A stretch of 64,000 bases of DNA, from assembly GCA_965279075.1 (NCBI GenBank), contig CBDIHI010000003.1:1-64000 (forward strand). The letters are read 5' to 3'. The stretch is from SZAS-79 sp965279075 (lineage in GTDB: Bacteria; Pseudomonadota; Gammaproteobacteria; Burkholderiales; SG8-39). The first letter of the stretch is position 1; every line of letters starts with the position of its first letter. Of the stretch, positions 27,033 to 35,820 are shown piece after piece. Position numbers and translations under genes: made by a program. Under the pieces are notes generated by a model. The model was not told where the DNA came from and did not search any database. It was given only the letters and a program-made list of their open reading frames with translations.

Positions 27033-28732
27033 GTGCGGCTGCCTTGATCCGGTGCGGTGCGGGAGGCGCTGGAGAAAGCCAGCGCCACGTCGAGGGCATC
27101 CATGAACTGGACGACCTTGATTGGTTTGGTGAGGTAATTGAAGAACCCCGCTTCGATGCCTTTCTCGATGTCGCGGGGGATCGCGTTGGCGCTGAGGGCG
27201 ATGATGGGAATCCCCGCCGTCGCCGGGTCGGCGCGCAGGATCTTCATGGCTTCGATGCCGCTCATGCCGGGCAGGTTGATGTCCATCAGGACGACATCGG
27301 GCCGGTAGGCGCGTACGAAATCGATCCCGAGGGCGCCGTTCTCCGCGGACAGCAGCCGCAAGTCGGGACGGCGGGCGATCAGCTGTTCCACCAGTTCGAG
27401 GTTGGCCGGGTTATCTTCCACATAGAGAAGCGTGCGCTGCGGCGCTCCGTGCGGGGCCGCCGGCCGATCCAGCGCGATGCGCTCGGCCTCGAGCACGGCG
27501 AAACGCGGGGCGGCGGTGAGCCCGAGCTCGACCCAGAACACGCTCCCCGAACCGGGCGTGCTGTCGGCGCCGATGGCGCCGCCCATCAGTTCGACCAGCC
27601 GCTTGGTCATCACGAGGCCGATGCCGGTGCCTTCCTCCGAGCTGCCCTCCTTGCCGAGGCGGTTGAACGGCTGGAAGAGCTGCGCGAGCTGTTCCGGCGC
27701 GAGGCCGGCGCCGGTGTCCCGCACGCTGATGCGCAGCCTCCCCGCGCCTCCCGGCGCGTACTCCACCACCACGCTCCCGCCCGGCTTGTTGTACTTGATG
27801 GCGTTGAACAGCAGGTTGATCATGACCTGCTTCAACCGGGTCCGGTCGACGTTCACGAAGCACGGCTTGTCGAACGCGGAGAAGGCCATACTGATGCCGC
27901 GCTTGAGCGCCTGCGGCTCGATCATGGCCCGGCACTCGAGCATCACCTCGCCGAGCGAAACGGGCTCGCGCGACAGGGTCAGCTTGCCGGATTCGATCAG
28001 CGCGAGGTCGAGGATCTCGTTGATGAGCTCCAGCAGGTACCAGCCCGCCTTCAGGATCTGGTCGATGCTGCGCTTTTGCGACGGCGTAGGCGGCGGCGTG
28101 CCCGACTCGACCAGTTGCGCGAACCCCAGGATCGCGTTCAGCGGCGTGCGCAGCTCGTGGCTCATGCCGGACAGGAAGTCGGTCTTGGCCCGGTTGGCCT
28201 TCTCGGCGGCCGCCATCGCTTCGTTCAGCTTCTGCTCGACGCGCTTCCTGACCGAGTTGTCGGTGCCGATCAGCAGGTAGCCGATGATGCCGCCCTGGTC
28301 GTCGCGCAGCGCGGTGATCGAAACGACGGCGGGGAAGCGGCTGCCGTCCTTGCAGATGTAGGTCAGCTCGTAGCGGTCCTCGATGCCGCGCGAGGCCTTG
28401 AATGCAAGCGCCTCGAAGCCGGGCGCGATGGTGGTGGCCAGTTCGACCGACAGGGCCCCTGCGCGGGCCATGACCTCGGCCGGGTCGTGGATGTCGCTGG
28501 GGCTGATGCGGTTGACGACTTCGTCGGCCGTGTAACCGAGCATGCGCTCGGCGCCCACGTTGAACAGCTGGATGATGCCTTTCTCGTCGGTGGCGATGAT
28601 CGAGAAGTTCGCGCTGGTGAGGATCGCATTCTGCAATGCCCATGCCTTGAGGATGGCATTGCGGTTGTGGGTGTCGAGGACGTCCTCGGGCAGGCCGGCG
28701 ATGCCGGCCGCATTGATTCCGGTTCCTTGCAT
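27029..28732 (-). CDS. Hybrid sensor histidine kinase (PAS, HisKA, HATPase, receiver)
   Basis: A cytoplasmic hybrid kinase of 567 residues without membrane spans. A PAS domain (about 38-160) precedes a dimerisation helix with phospho-acceptor His192 (SGMSHELRTPLNAILGF), an ATPase domain (about 300-415, GTGIGLVMTKRLVELMGG) and a C-terminal receiver domain (LYVEDNPANLELVEQL; acceptor Asp in VVLMDINLPGMSG). PAS sensing of a soluble or redox signal is likely. It starts the kinase-receiver-Crp operon. Upstream, a Crp-type site with a -10 box TATTAA at the standard distance suggests that the operon is fed by its own regulon. Confidence 0.9.
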   Translation of the reverse strand: MQGTGINAAGIAGLPEDVLDTHNRNAILKAWALQNAILTSANFSIIATDEKGIIQLFNVGAERMLGYTADEVVNRISPSDIHDPAEVMARAGALSVELATTIAPGFEALAFKASRGIEDRYELTYICKDGSRFPAVVSITALRDDQGGIIGYLLIGTDNSVRKRVEQKLNEAMAAAEKANRAKTDFLSGMSHELRTPLNAILGFAQLVESGTPPPTPSQKRSIDQILKAGWYLLELINEILDLALIESGKLTLSREPVSLGEVMLECRAMIEPQALKRGISMAFSAFDKPCFVNVDRTRLKQVMINLLFNAIKYNKPGGSVVVEYAPGGAGRLRISVRDTGAGLAPEQLAQLFQPFNRLGKEGSSEEGTGIGLVMTKRLVELMGGAIGADSTPGSGSVFWVELGLTAAPRFAVLEAERIALDRPAAPHGAPQRTLLYVEDNPANLELVEQLIARRPDLRLLSAENGALGIDFVRAYRPDVVLMDINLPGMSGIEAMKILRADPATAGIPIIALSANAIPRDIEKGIEAGFFNYLTKPIKVVQFMDALDVALAFSSASRTAPDQGSRT

Positions 28733-28806
28733 GTGCTCTCCGTGATTAGGGCGTGCCCGCCCTCGCGGGCGTACATGCAGCCACCGCGAAAGGCGGGTGA
28801 ACTGGG

Positions 28807-28849
28807 TTAATACTAGCCTTCGTCGAAACGCTCTGTGCTCCAGACCACA
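28807..28849 (-). promoter_or_regulatory. Crp-type site and -10 box for the kinase-receiver-Crp operon
   Basis: Site 28834-28849 is TGTGCT-CCAG-ACCACA. Towards the kinase it reads TGTGGT-N4-AGCACA followed by GA. TATTAA (28812-28807) starts 29.5 bases from the site centre. This is the only -10 of the set that lacks the final T. It lies 32 bases from the opposite-facing site at 28881-28896. Confidence 0.6.
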
Positions 28850-28880
28850 TAGCGGGCGCCCTCACGCGGCGCGGAGGTTG

Positions 28881-28923
28881 GGTGCGCAATCGCACAGACC
28901 GCGCTTGACGCGGACCGGATCCT
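28881..28923 (+). promoter_or_regulatory. Crp-type site and -10 box for the M48-like lipoprotein
   Basis: Site 28881-28896 is GGTGCG-CAAT-CGCACA followed by GACC, a nearly perfect palindrome. GATCCT (28918-28923) starts 29.5 bases from its centre, the same hexamer as in front of PA2779. Confidence 0.65.
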
Positions 28924-28977
28924 GTGGGTGTCGGCATGGCGCGGGAGCGGCGGCAGCCTCAACACTTAAGGATGTCC

Positions 28978-29802
28978 ATGCGATACGCGGGAACCCTCGC
29001 GCTGGCCGTAGCGATGACGCTCTCGGCTTGCGCCCAGTCGCCGGTGTCTGGGCGGTCCCGTTTCATGGAATTGCCGGCGATCGGCGCGACGCAATCCGAC
29101 ATCCTCTTCGGCCTGAACGACATGCGACTGAGCCTGGGCGAGGCGCCCTGCGAGGCCGGGGCCGGGCACTGCGGCGACGCCTCCGAGCGCAAGTTCCGCC
29201 TGCAGGTCGCGCGCATCGCCGGCCAGCTCGTCCAGGCAGCGCGCGAACTGCATCCCCAGCTGGACGACCAGGCGGAGGTCTTCAAGGTCAGCGTGGTGAG
29301 GGGAACGGTGTCGGCCAGCATGTCCAGCGCAAGCGGCCGGATTTCGCTGACTTCCGCGCTGCAGGCAATGGACCCGTCCGACGACCTCGTGGCCTTCATC
29401 ATCGCGCGCGAAATGGGACACGTACTCAACCGGAACGACGGGGAGAACAGCTCGGCGGGCCTGGCCGGATCGTTCCTGATCGGGCTCCTCGTGCCCGTGC
29501 AGGGCCTGGTCAGGATGGCCGCCTCGTTCTTCGGTTCGCGTTTCGGGTCGAACATGAATGCGGGGGAGCAGCAGGCGGAATCGGACCTGGTCGCGATGCG
29601 CATACTCGAGTGGGCCGGCTATACGGCGCAGTCCCTGGCCCTGAGCCTCGCGATCGAGGTCGGTGCGCCGGCGTTGAGCGAAGGGAGCTGGGCGCGGGCG
29701 TTCTGCTCTTCGGCCCTGCGCGCGGGAGCCCAGCGCCCGCAGCAGGCGCCGGTCTGCAGAGAGGCCTCACTGGTGGTGGTGTCGGCGCCGCCGGGCTACT
29801 AG
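28978..29802 (+). CDS. M48-like metalloprotease-family lipoprotein with a broken zinc motif
   Basis: A 274-residue lipoprotein (lipobox LSAC, Cys18) with the overall plan of an M48 peptidase domain: a helix FIIAREMGHVLN, a hydrophobic insert (SFLIGLLVPVQGLVRMAAS) and the third-ligand helix EQQAESDLVAMRILEWAGY. The zinc motif HExxH reads R144-E-M-G-H148 here, since the first His codon is CGC (29407-29409). Loss of this ligand should abolish or change catalysis, so it may be a pseudoprotease. ATG 28978 has AAGG six bases upstream; ATG 28972 is too close to it. The promoter at 28881-28923 places it in the Crp-type regulon. Confidence 0.75.
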   Translation: MRYAGTLALAVAMTLSACAQSPVSGRSRFMELPAIGATQSDILFGLNDMRLSLGEAPCEAGAGHCGDASERKFRLQVARIAGQLVQAARELHPQLDDQAEVFKVSVVRGTVSASMSSASGRISLTSALQAMDPSDDLVAFIIAREMGHVLNRNDGENSSAGLAGSFLIGLLVPVQGLVRMAASFFGSRFGSNMNAGEQQAESDLVAMRILEWAGYTAQSLALSLAIEVGAPALSEGSWARAFCSSALRAGAQRPQQAPVCREASLVVVSAPPGY

Positions 29803-29859
29803 GTCGTTCGCCGGCAGGTCAGTGGCGGTTGTGGTTGTGTGTGGCGAATTCCTTCCGCG

Positions 29860-29902
29860 TGTGTGCGGCCGCACAGAAGGATGCGCCGCGGAGGTCCACT
29901 GT
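29860..29902 (+). promoter_or_regulatory. Crp-type site and -10 box for the glycine-zipper protein at 29980
   Basis: Site 29860-29875 is TGTGTG-CGGC-CGCACA followed by GA; it includes the perfect palindrome TGTGCGGCCGCACA at 29862-29875. CACTGT (29897-29902) starts 29.5 bases from the centre of the 16-mer. Confidence 0.6.
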
Positions 29903-29979
29903 GTCGGTTCGCCATCCGGTTGCAGCTTTGCGCCGGGATCGCCAACCTTACAGGCCGGCCCCCGGCCATGGAGAGCACC

Positions 29980-30489
29980 ATGTCAGAAATACATACGCGC
30001 AAAGTCGTCGCCAACGAGGCGGACCTGAACCGCGATCCGCTATCGGGTGCGACGGGGGCCCATCCGCTCGGCACCGGCGCCGGTGCACTCTCCGGCGGCG
30101 TGGCCGGCGCGGCGGTCGGCACGGCGATGGCCGGGCCCGTCGGCGCCGTGATCGGCGCGGCCGTGGGTGCGATCTCCGGGGGACTGGCCGGCAAGAGCGC
30201 GGCCGAAGCGGTCAACCCGACTGCCGAAATCGAATTCTGGAAAGAGTCGTTCGTGCGCGAGCCCTACTATGTCCAGGGGCGCACGTTCGAGTACTACGCG
30301 CCTGCGTTCCGCGCCGGATGGGAAGGCCGCGTGCGCAATGACGGACGCACGTTCGAGGAGGCCGAAGCGGGGCTGAAGGCGGAGTACGACCGCGGTCGCG
30401 TCGAGATGGATCCCGAGTGGCACGAGGTGCGTCCCGCCGCGCGTTCGGCCTGGGATCGCGTGGACCGGAACCGGCGCGTCGCCCACTAG
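29980..30489 (+). CDS. Glycine-zipper protein of unknown function
   Basis: A 169-residue protein without a signal peptide. A glycine/alanine-rich zipper (about 25-75; GGVAGAAVGTAMAGPVGAVI) could insert in a membrane. The C-terminal half is polar and aromatic (EFWKESFVREPYYVQGRTFE, WEGRVRNDGRTFEEAE) and is reminiscent of stress-related conserved proteins of betaproteobacteria. I chose ATG 29980 (MSEIHTRKV) because GGAGAG lies just upstream; ATG 29968 is in frame. I do not know its function. It is driven by a regulon promoter and converges on the gspF end. Confidence 0.7.
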   Translation: MSEIHTRKVVANEADLNRDPLSGATGAHPLGTGAGALSGGVAGAAVGTAMAGPVGAVIGAAVGAISGGLAGKSAAEAVNPTAEIEFWKESFVREPYYVQGRTFEYYAPAFRAGWEGRVRNDGRTFEEAEAGLKAEYDRGRVEMDPEWHEVRPAARSAWDRVDRNRRVAH

Positions 30490-30505
30490 GCGCCCGCGGG
30501 GCAGC

Positions 30506-30536
30506 AGGCCGGCCGTGAGACGCAAGGGGCCGGCCT
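30506..30536. terminator. Hairpin between convergent genes
   Basis: AGGCCGGCC (30506-30514) pairs with GGCCGGCCT (30528-30536) between the glycine-zipper gene and the end of gspF. There is no clear T-run in either direction, so it is a weak bidirectional terminator at best. Confidence 0.4.
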
Positions 30537-31742
30537 TCAGCGCACCAGCTGGTTGATCTCGATGATCGGCAGCAGGATCGCGAGAACGATCATCAGGACG
30601 ACGCCGCCCATCACCAGGATCATCACCGGCTCCAGCAGCGTCAGCAGCACCGCGAGGCGGCGCTCGAGGGCCTGGGTCTCGAGGTGCGCGGCACGCTGCA
30701 GCATCTGCTCTAGCTTGCCGCTCGCCTCTCCACTTGCGACCAGGTGGACCATCAGCGGCGGAAACGTTCGTGCCGCGCGCAGCGCGCGCGCGAGGCTCTC
30801 GCCCTGGCGTACCCGTTCGATGGCGCCCAGGACGCCCTCCTGCATGACGACATTCGTGAGCGTGCGCACCCCCGAGTCGAGTGCGGCAAGCAGCGGCACG
30901 CCGCCGCCGACGAGGATCGCGATCGTGCTCGCGAACCGCGTGGTGTTCGCGCCGCGGATCACCGGCCCCAGCCAGGGCATGCGGAGCAGGAGTGCGTGCC
31001 AGCGCCGTCGCGGGCCTTCGCGGCGCAGGAGGGCGCGGACGAGGGCGACGACGCACACGGCCGCGACCGCCAGGTAAGGCCAGGCCAGGCGCAGGAAATC
31101 GGACAGCCCGATCAGCGCGCGCGTCAGCAGGGGCAGGGCCTGCCGCGATTGCTGGAACACCTGCACGATCTGCGGCACGACGTAGACGAGCAGGCCGGCC
31201 ACGATGCTGAACGCGACCAGCGTGACCACCAGCGGGTAGAGCAGGGCCAGCGTCGTCTTCTGCCTGAGGGCCTGGCGCGCGTCGAGGTAGTCGGCAAGGT
31301 GTTGCAGCACCACCGGCAGCGCGCCCGAAGTCTCGCCGCCGTGGACGAGGGCGCGGTAGAAATCCGGGAAGCTGCGGTCGTACATCGCGAGCGCGCCGGC
31401 AAGCGACACCCCGGCGGTCACCTCGGTCTTGACGCCGCCCAGCACCTCGCGGGTCAGCGGGGCGGCGGCTTCCTCGATCAGGGCCGACAACGCGTCCTCC
31501 ATCGTGAGTCCGGAGGCGAGCAGCGTCGCAAACTGCCGCGTCACGAGACTCAGCTCGGCCTGCGCGAGGTCGCGGGCCCACGGGCGGCGTGCGCGCTCGC
31601 GCGCATCCACCGGGTCGAGCCTGGACGGGTGCAGGCCGCGGGCGCGCAACTCGGCGCGGGCCTGGCGCGGGGAGTCCGCCTGCAGCACACCGGACACGGC
31701 GCGCCCGGCATCGGTCAGGGCCTCGTAGCGGAACGAATCCAT
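30537..31742 (-). CDS. gspF: Type II secretion inner-membrane protein GspF
   Basis: Platform protein of 401 residues with two T2SSF domains (about 68-190 and 270-392) and three membrane spans, for example LALLYPLVVTLVAFSIVAGL and MILVMGGVVLMIVLAILLPI. The N terminus (MDSFRYEALTDAGRAVSGVL) is typical. It anchors the ATPase GspE and the pseudopilus assembly machinery. Last gene of the unit gspC-gspD-gspE-gspF, ten bases after gspE. Confidence 0.93.
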   Translation of the reverse strand: MDSFRYEALTDAGRAVSGVLQADSPRQARAELRARGLHPSRLDPVDARERARRPWARDLAQAELSLVTRQFATLLASGLTMEDALSALIEEAAAPLTREVLGGVKTEVTAGVSLAGALAMYDRSFPDFYRALVHGGETSGALPVVLQHLADYLDARQALRQKTTLALLYPLVVTLVAFSIVAGLLVYVVPQIVQVFQQSRQALPLLTRALIGLSDFLRLAWPYLAVAAVCVVALVRALLRREGPRRRWHALLLRMPWLGPVIRGANTTRFASTIAILVGGGVPLLAALDSGVRTLTNVVMQEGVLGAIERVRQGESLARALRAARTFPPLMVHLVASGEASGKLEQMLQRAAHLETQALERRLAVLLTLLEPVMILVMGGVVLMIVLAILLPIIEINQLVR

Positions 31743-31752
31743 CGCCGTCCGG

Positions 31753-33225
31753 CTATTCGCGCGTCACGCGCACGACTTCCTCGAGGCTGACCACGCCTTC
31801 CGCGGCGAGGCGCATGCCGTCGTCGCGCAGCGAGCGCATGCCCGTGGAGGCGGCATGGTCGCGCAAGGCCTGCTCGGAGGCGCGGTCGTGGACCAGCCGG
31901 CGCAGGTCATCGTCGACCGCCAGCATCTCGTAGATGCCGGTGCGGCCCTTGTAGCCCGAACGGTTGCAGGCCGGGCAGCCCTGCGCGGAGTACAGCACGC
32001 CCCGCGCCGGAGGGACGCCGAGGGCACTGAGCTGCGCCGGATCCGGACTGAACGGCACGCGGCACTCGAGGCAGAGCTTGCGGACCAGGCGCTGGGCGCC
32101 GACGCCGATCATGCTCGAAGCCAGCAGGAAGGGCTCCACGCCCATGTCCACCAGCCGGGTCACCGCGCTCACCGCGTCGTTGGTATGCAGCGTGGCGAAT
32201 ACGAGGTGCCCCGTGAGGCTTGCCTGCACGGCGATCTGGGCCGTTTCCAGGTCGCGGATCTCGCCGATCATCACGACATCCGGGTCCTGGCGCAGGATGG
32301 TGCGCAGCGCGCGCGCGAAACTCATGTCGATCCGCGCGTTGACCTGGGTCTGGCTGATCCCGTCGAGGTCGTACTCGATCGGGTCCTCGACGGTCATGAT
32401 GTTCAGCGCCTTCGGGTCGAGCCGCGAGAGCGCCGCGTACAGCGTCGTCGTCTTGCCGGAGCCTGTGGGGCCGGTGATCAGGACGATGCCGTGCGGTGCC
32501 CGGATCAGCGCATCCATCTGCGCGAGCGCCGCAGCGTCCATGCCGAGGCGCGCGAGGTCGAGCCGCCCGGCCTGCTTGTCGAGCAGCCGCAGGACGACGC
32601 GCTCGCCGTGCCCGGTCGGGATCGTGGAAACCCGCACATCGATCGGCTTGCCGGCCACCCGGAGCGCGATCCGGCCGTCCTGCGGCAGGCGCTTCTCGGC
32701 GATGTCGAGCTGCGCCATGATCTTCACGCGCGAGACGATCGCGGCGTGCAGCGCGCGCGCCGGCTCGATCAGGTCGCGCAGCGTGCCGTCGATGCGCAGC
32801 CGCACCACCGAGCGCGTCTCGAACGGCTCGATGTGGATGTCGGATGCGCCCTCCCGCAGTGCCTGCGTGAAGAGGGCGTTGATCAAGCGGATCAGCGGCG
32901 CGTCGTTCTGGCTGTCGAGCAGGTCCTCGATGCGCGGGATGTCCTGCAGCAGGCGCGACAGGTCGAGGTCCTGGGCGAGGTCGTCGGCGAGCGCCGCGGC
33001 GCCGCCCGGGTCGGCGGCGTTGTACAGCACCGAGACCAGTTCGCCGAATTCGGCGGCGCCAACGAGCTTCGCGCGGATCGGCACGCCGAGCACGCGACGC
33101 ACCTCGGCGATCGCGCCGGAGGCCGCGCCTTCGCGCACCGCGACTTCGGCCGCGTCGCCGGCATAGCCGGTGACCGCAATTCCGTTGGCCGTGGCATACG
33201 CGTAGGGGACGGACGGCTTTGCCAT
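31753..33225 (-). CDS. gspE: Type II secretion ATPase GspE
   Basis: Hexameric ATPase of 490 residues that powers pseudopilus extension. Walker A is GPTGSGKTT (252-260), the Asp box and Walker B follow (VMIGEIRDLETAQIAVQASL with the following LTGHLVFATLHTND), and the tetracysteine zinc loop is present (CLECRVPF ... CPACNRSGYKGR). The N-terminal domain is of the short T2SSE type that binds GspL. It sits ten bases downstream of gspD and ten upstream of gspF. Confidence 0.95.
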   Translation of the reverse strand: MAKPSVPYAYATANGIAVTGYAGDAAEVAVREGAASGAIAEVRRVLGVPIRAKLVGAAEFGELVSVLYNAADPGGAAALADDLAQDLDLSRLLQDIPRIEDLLDSQNDAPLIRLINALFTQALREGASDIHIEPFETRSVVRLRIDGTLRDLIEPARALHAAIVSRVKIMAQLDIAEKRLPQDGRIALRVAGKPIDVRVSTIPTGHGERVVLRLLDKQAGRLDLARLGMDAAALAQMDALIRAPHGIVLITGPTGSGKTTTLYAALSRLDPKALNIMTVEDPIEYDLDGISQTQVNARIDMSFARALRTILRQDPDVVMIGEIRDLETAQIAVQASLTGHLVFATLHTNDAVSAVTRLVDMGVEPFLLASSMIGVGAQRLVRKLCLECRVPFSPDPAQLSALGVPPARGVLYSAQGCPACNRSGYKGRTGIYEMLAVDDDLRRLVHDRASEQALRDHAASTGMRSLRDDGMRLAAEGVVSLEEVVRVTRE

Positions 33226-33235
33226 GGCCGTGCGG

Positions 33236-35263
33236 CTACCGCGCGGGCAGGGTCGGGGATTCGAGGTCCGGCATTGCGAAGCGCGGCGGCGGCACGGCCC
33301 CGGCCTGTTCGCCGCGGATGTACTCGTAGCGGTCGGCGGCGAGGGTGTCGGCGCGGCCCGCGTCGCGCAATACCGTCGGCCGCAGGAAGATCATCAGGTT
33401 GGTCTTGGTGCGCGAGCGCGTGTTGGTGCGGAACAGGCCGCCCAGCAGCGGCAGGTCGCCCAGCCCCGGAACCTTCGAGACCCCGTCGCTCACCGAGTCC
33501 TGGATCAGGCCGCCGATCACGATGATCTGCCCGTCGTTGACCAGCACGGTCGATTCCACCGAGCGCTTGTTGGTGATCACGCCGGCCGCGCCAGTGGCGT
33601 CGGCGATGCTCGACACCTCCTGGAAGATCTGCAGGCGCACGAGCCCCCCTTCCGAGATCTGCGGCCGGATGCGCAGCGTGAGGCCGACGTCCTTCCTCTC
33701 GATGGTCTGGAAAGGCGTGGGCGTCGTCGCGGCCCCGGAGATCGCGTATTGGCCGGTGATGAACGGCACGTTCTGGCCGATCACGATGCGGGCTTCCTCG
33801 TTGTCCAGCGTGAGCAGCGTCGGCGTCGACAGGATGTTCGCGTTGTTGTCGGTCTCAAGCGCGCGCAACAGGACGCTGAGGTTCAGGATCTGCGTGCCGC
33901 CGATCGTCACGCTCCCCTTGGCGATCCCGATGTTGAGCCCGGGGCCGGCGGTCGTGGGATTCTGCGCGATGCCGATGATGTTCTGGCCCGCGCCGCCGAA
34001 GTTCGTGCCGCCGACCGGCGCGGCGCGCGTGGAGCCGGTGCCGCCGAGGTCCTGGAACTGGATGCCGAACTCCGCCGCCTTGCTGGCCGTGACTTCCGCG
34101 ATCAGCGCCTCGACGTAGACCTGGCGCCTGCGCACGTCGAGCCGGTCGACGACCGCGCGCAGGTTGTTGTAGACCGCATCCGGTGCGGTGATGATGATCG
34201 AGTTGGTGGCGGCGTCCGCCTGGATGATGCCCGCGCTGGCCACTTGTGAGCCGGCTTGTCCCTGGCGCTGCAGCGGGCCGGCGGGGAGGGCTGCGGCGGC
34301 ACCCGGCGGCACCGGGGTCGAAGCCGGGGCTGAGGCCGCGAGTGCGCGCGGCTGGGTCGTTTCCCCCGAGTAGACGGCGCGCAGGGTCTCCGCGATCTTC
34401 GCGGCTTCCGCGTTCTTCAGGTAGATGACATGGATGTTGCCCGCGGCGCTGGTCGGGGAATCGAGCATGGCCGCGAGTTGGCGGACGCGCGCGAGCCGCG
34501 AAGGGTCGCTGACACGGACGATCAGGCTGTTGGACCGCGCATCGGCGGCGATGGTCGTGCGCTGCGCGGGTTCCGCGCCGGGCGCCGCCTGCGAGGGCTC
34601 CCCGTAGAGGCGCGTGATCGTCTGCGCCACGTCGAGCGCGGAGGCGTACTGCAGCGGGATCATGACCGGGTCGGTGCCGGAGGGCTGGTCGATCGCCTGG
34701 ATGATTTTCTCCATGCGCTGCATGTTGCTCGCGTAGTCGGTGATCACCAGCGTATTGCCGCCGGGCATCGCCGTGATGGCGTTGTTCGGGGCGATCAGCG
34801 GGCGCAGCGCGATCGCGAGTTGCGCGGCCGGTTCATAGGTCAGGGAGAACACGCGCGTCTGGATCTGGTCTCCGCCGGCGCGTGCGGCGTCACGCGGCCC
34901 GTAGGTGGGGCTGCTGTGCAGTTTCGCGTCGGCCTCGGGCAGGATCTTCACCATGCCGCGATCCTCGATCGCCGCATATCCCTGCAGGCGCAGCGCGGAC
35001 AGGAATACTTCGTAGACGAGGGCGCGCGACATCGGCTTCGAGGACAGGATGTTGACGGTGCCTTTCACGCGGGGGTCGATCACGAAGTTCCTACCGGTGA
35101 TTTCCCCCACGGCCTTGACCACGCCCTCGATGTCGGCGTTGACGAAATTCAGCGTGACCAGGTCCTGCCCGGCATTTCCGTCGGCGGGCCACGCGGTCGG
35201 GCACAGTGCGGACAGGATCGCGAAGGCGAAAGCGCGGATGAGCCGGGGCGGGAGGGATTTCAT
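33236..35263 (-). CDS. gspD: Type II secretion secretin GspD
   Basis: Outer-membrane secretin of 675 residues: signal peptide (about 1-26), N0 and N1-N3 domains (about 30-330; TLNFVNADIEGVVKAVGEIT at the start), then the secretin channel domain with VEALIAEVTASKAAEFGIQF and the conserved VPGLGDLPLLGGLFRTNT near the end. A low-complexity Ala/Pro/Gly insert lies near 310-340. No C-terminal S-domain for a pilotin is obvious. Its start overlaps the gspC stop by four bases. Confidence 0.95.
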   Translation of the reverse strand: MKSLPPRLIRAFAFAILSALCPTAWPADGNAGQDLVTLNFVNADIEGVVKAVGEITGRNFVIDPRVKGTVNILSSKPMSRALVYEVFLSALRLQGYAAIEDRGMVKILPEADAKLHSSPTYGPRDAARAGGDQIQTRVFSLTYEPAAQLAIALRPLIAPNNAITAMPGGNTLVITDYASNMQRMEKIIQAIDQPSGTDPVMIPLQYASALDVAQTITRLYGEPSQAAPGAEPAQRTTIAADARSNSLIVRVSDPSRLARVRQLAAMLDSPTSAAGNIHVIYLKNAEAAKIAETLRAVYSGETTQPRALAASAPASTPVPPGAAAALPAGPLQRQGQAGSQVASAGIIQADAATNSIIITAPDAVYNNLRAVVDRLDVRRRQVYVEALIAEVTASKAAEFGIQFQDLGGTGSTRAAPVGGTNFGGAGQNIIGIAQNPTTAGPGLNIGIAKGSVTIGGTQILNLSVLLRALETDNNANILSTPTLLTLDNEEARIVIGQNVPFITGQYAISGAATTPTPFQTIERKDVGLTLRIRPQISEGGLVRLQIFQEVSSIADATGAAGVITNKRSVESTVLVNDGQIIVIGGLIQDSVSDGVSKVPGLGDLPLLGGLFRTNTRSRTKTNLMIFLRPTVLRDAGRADTLAADRYEYIRGEQAGAVPPPRFAMPDLESPTLPAR

Positions 35264-35730
35264 TTCGATGCGCCCGGCACGGGCGGGCGCATCGGTGCTC
35301 CCCGCGTTGCCAGGGCAAGTGTTTCGTGCACACCGCCGCGCTCGAGCGTCACATGGTCCGCAAAGATCGCCTCGAGCCGCAGGCCCGGGGCGATGAGCCC
35401 GCCTTCGCGCACTGCCATGGCCTGCTTCGCGTCGAGTTGCACGACGGCAACCCCGGGCCGGCCGGCGGTGGCCGCGACGACGCCGAGCAAGCGGATCGAA
35501 AGCCCGGTCTGGGCACCCGCGCCTTCATGGTGCGCCGCCTTGCCGAACAGGCCGCCCGCCGCGGCGATCCGGCCCGCCGGCTCCGCGCCGGTGTCGATTC
35601 GAGGCGCCTCGCGCGGTCCCAGCCAGGCCCAGGTCCAGTAGGCGAGAACGAGGCCGAGCAGCGCCAGCGCGGCGAGGCCGAAGGAAGGCACGAATGCGGC
35701 CTGGGCGAGTTTCGATCGCCGGTAGGACAT
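35260..35730 (-). CDS. gspC: Type II secretion protein GspC (short form)
   Basis: A 156-residue bitopic protein that links the inner-membrane platform to the secretin. It has one membrane span near the N terminus (FGLAALALLGLVLAYWTWAW) and a homology region of the GspC type (IRLLGVVAATAGRPGVAVVQ, followed by MAVREGGLIAPGLRLEAIFA). There is no PDZ domain at the C terminus, as in short GspC proteins. I use ATG 35730; TTG 35748 is in frame. It opens the unit gspC-D-E-F, whose promoter with a Crp-type site lies 31-74 bases upstream. Confidence 0.85.
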   Translation of the reverse strand: MSYRRSKLAQAAFVPSFGLAALALLGLVLAYWTWAWLGPREAPRIDTGAEPAGRIAAAGGLFGKAAHHEGAGAQTGLSIRLLGVVAATAGRPGVAVVQLDAKQAMAVREGGLIAPGLRLEAIFADHVTLERGGVHETLALATRGAPMRPPVPGASK

Positions 35731-35760
35731 GTCCACGGGTTCTCCCAAACAGAAGGGCCA

Positions 35761-35804
35761 GCATATCGGCGGGGCGCGGATCCCATCTGTGCGATAACCA
35801 ACAT
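35761..35804 (-). promoter_or_regulatory. Crp-type site and -10 box for gspC-gspD-gspE-gspF
   Basis: Site 35789-35804 is TGTGCG-ATAA-CCAACA. Towards gspC it reads TGTTGG-N4-CGCACA followed by GA. TATGCT (35766-35761) starts 30.5 bases from the centre, one base further than the standard. The site gives the second secretion unit its own promoter although gspN ends just upstream. Confidence 0.6.
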
Positions 35805-35820
35805 ATGGACCGCGCCCGTC

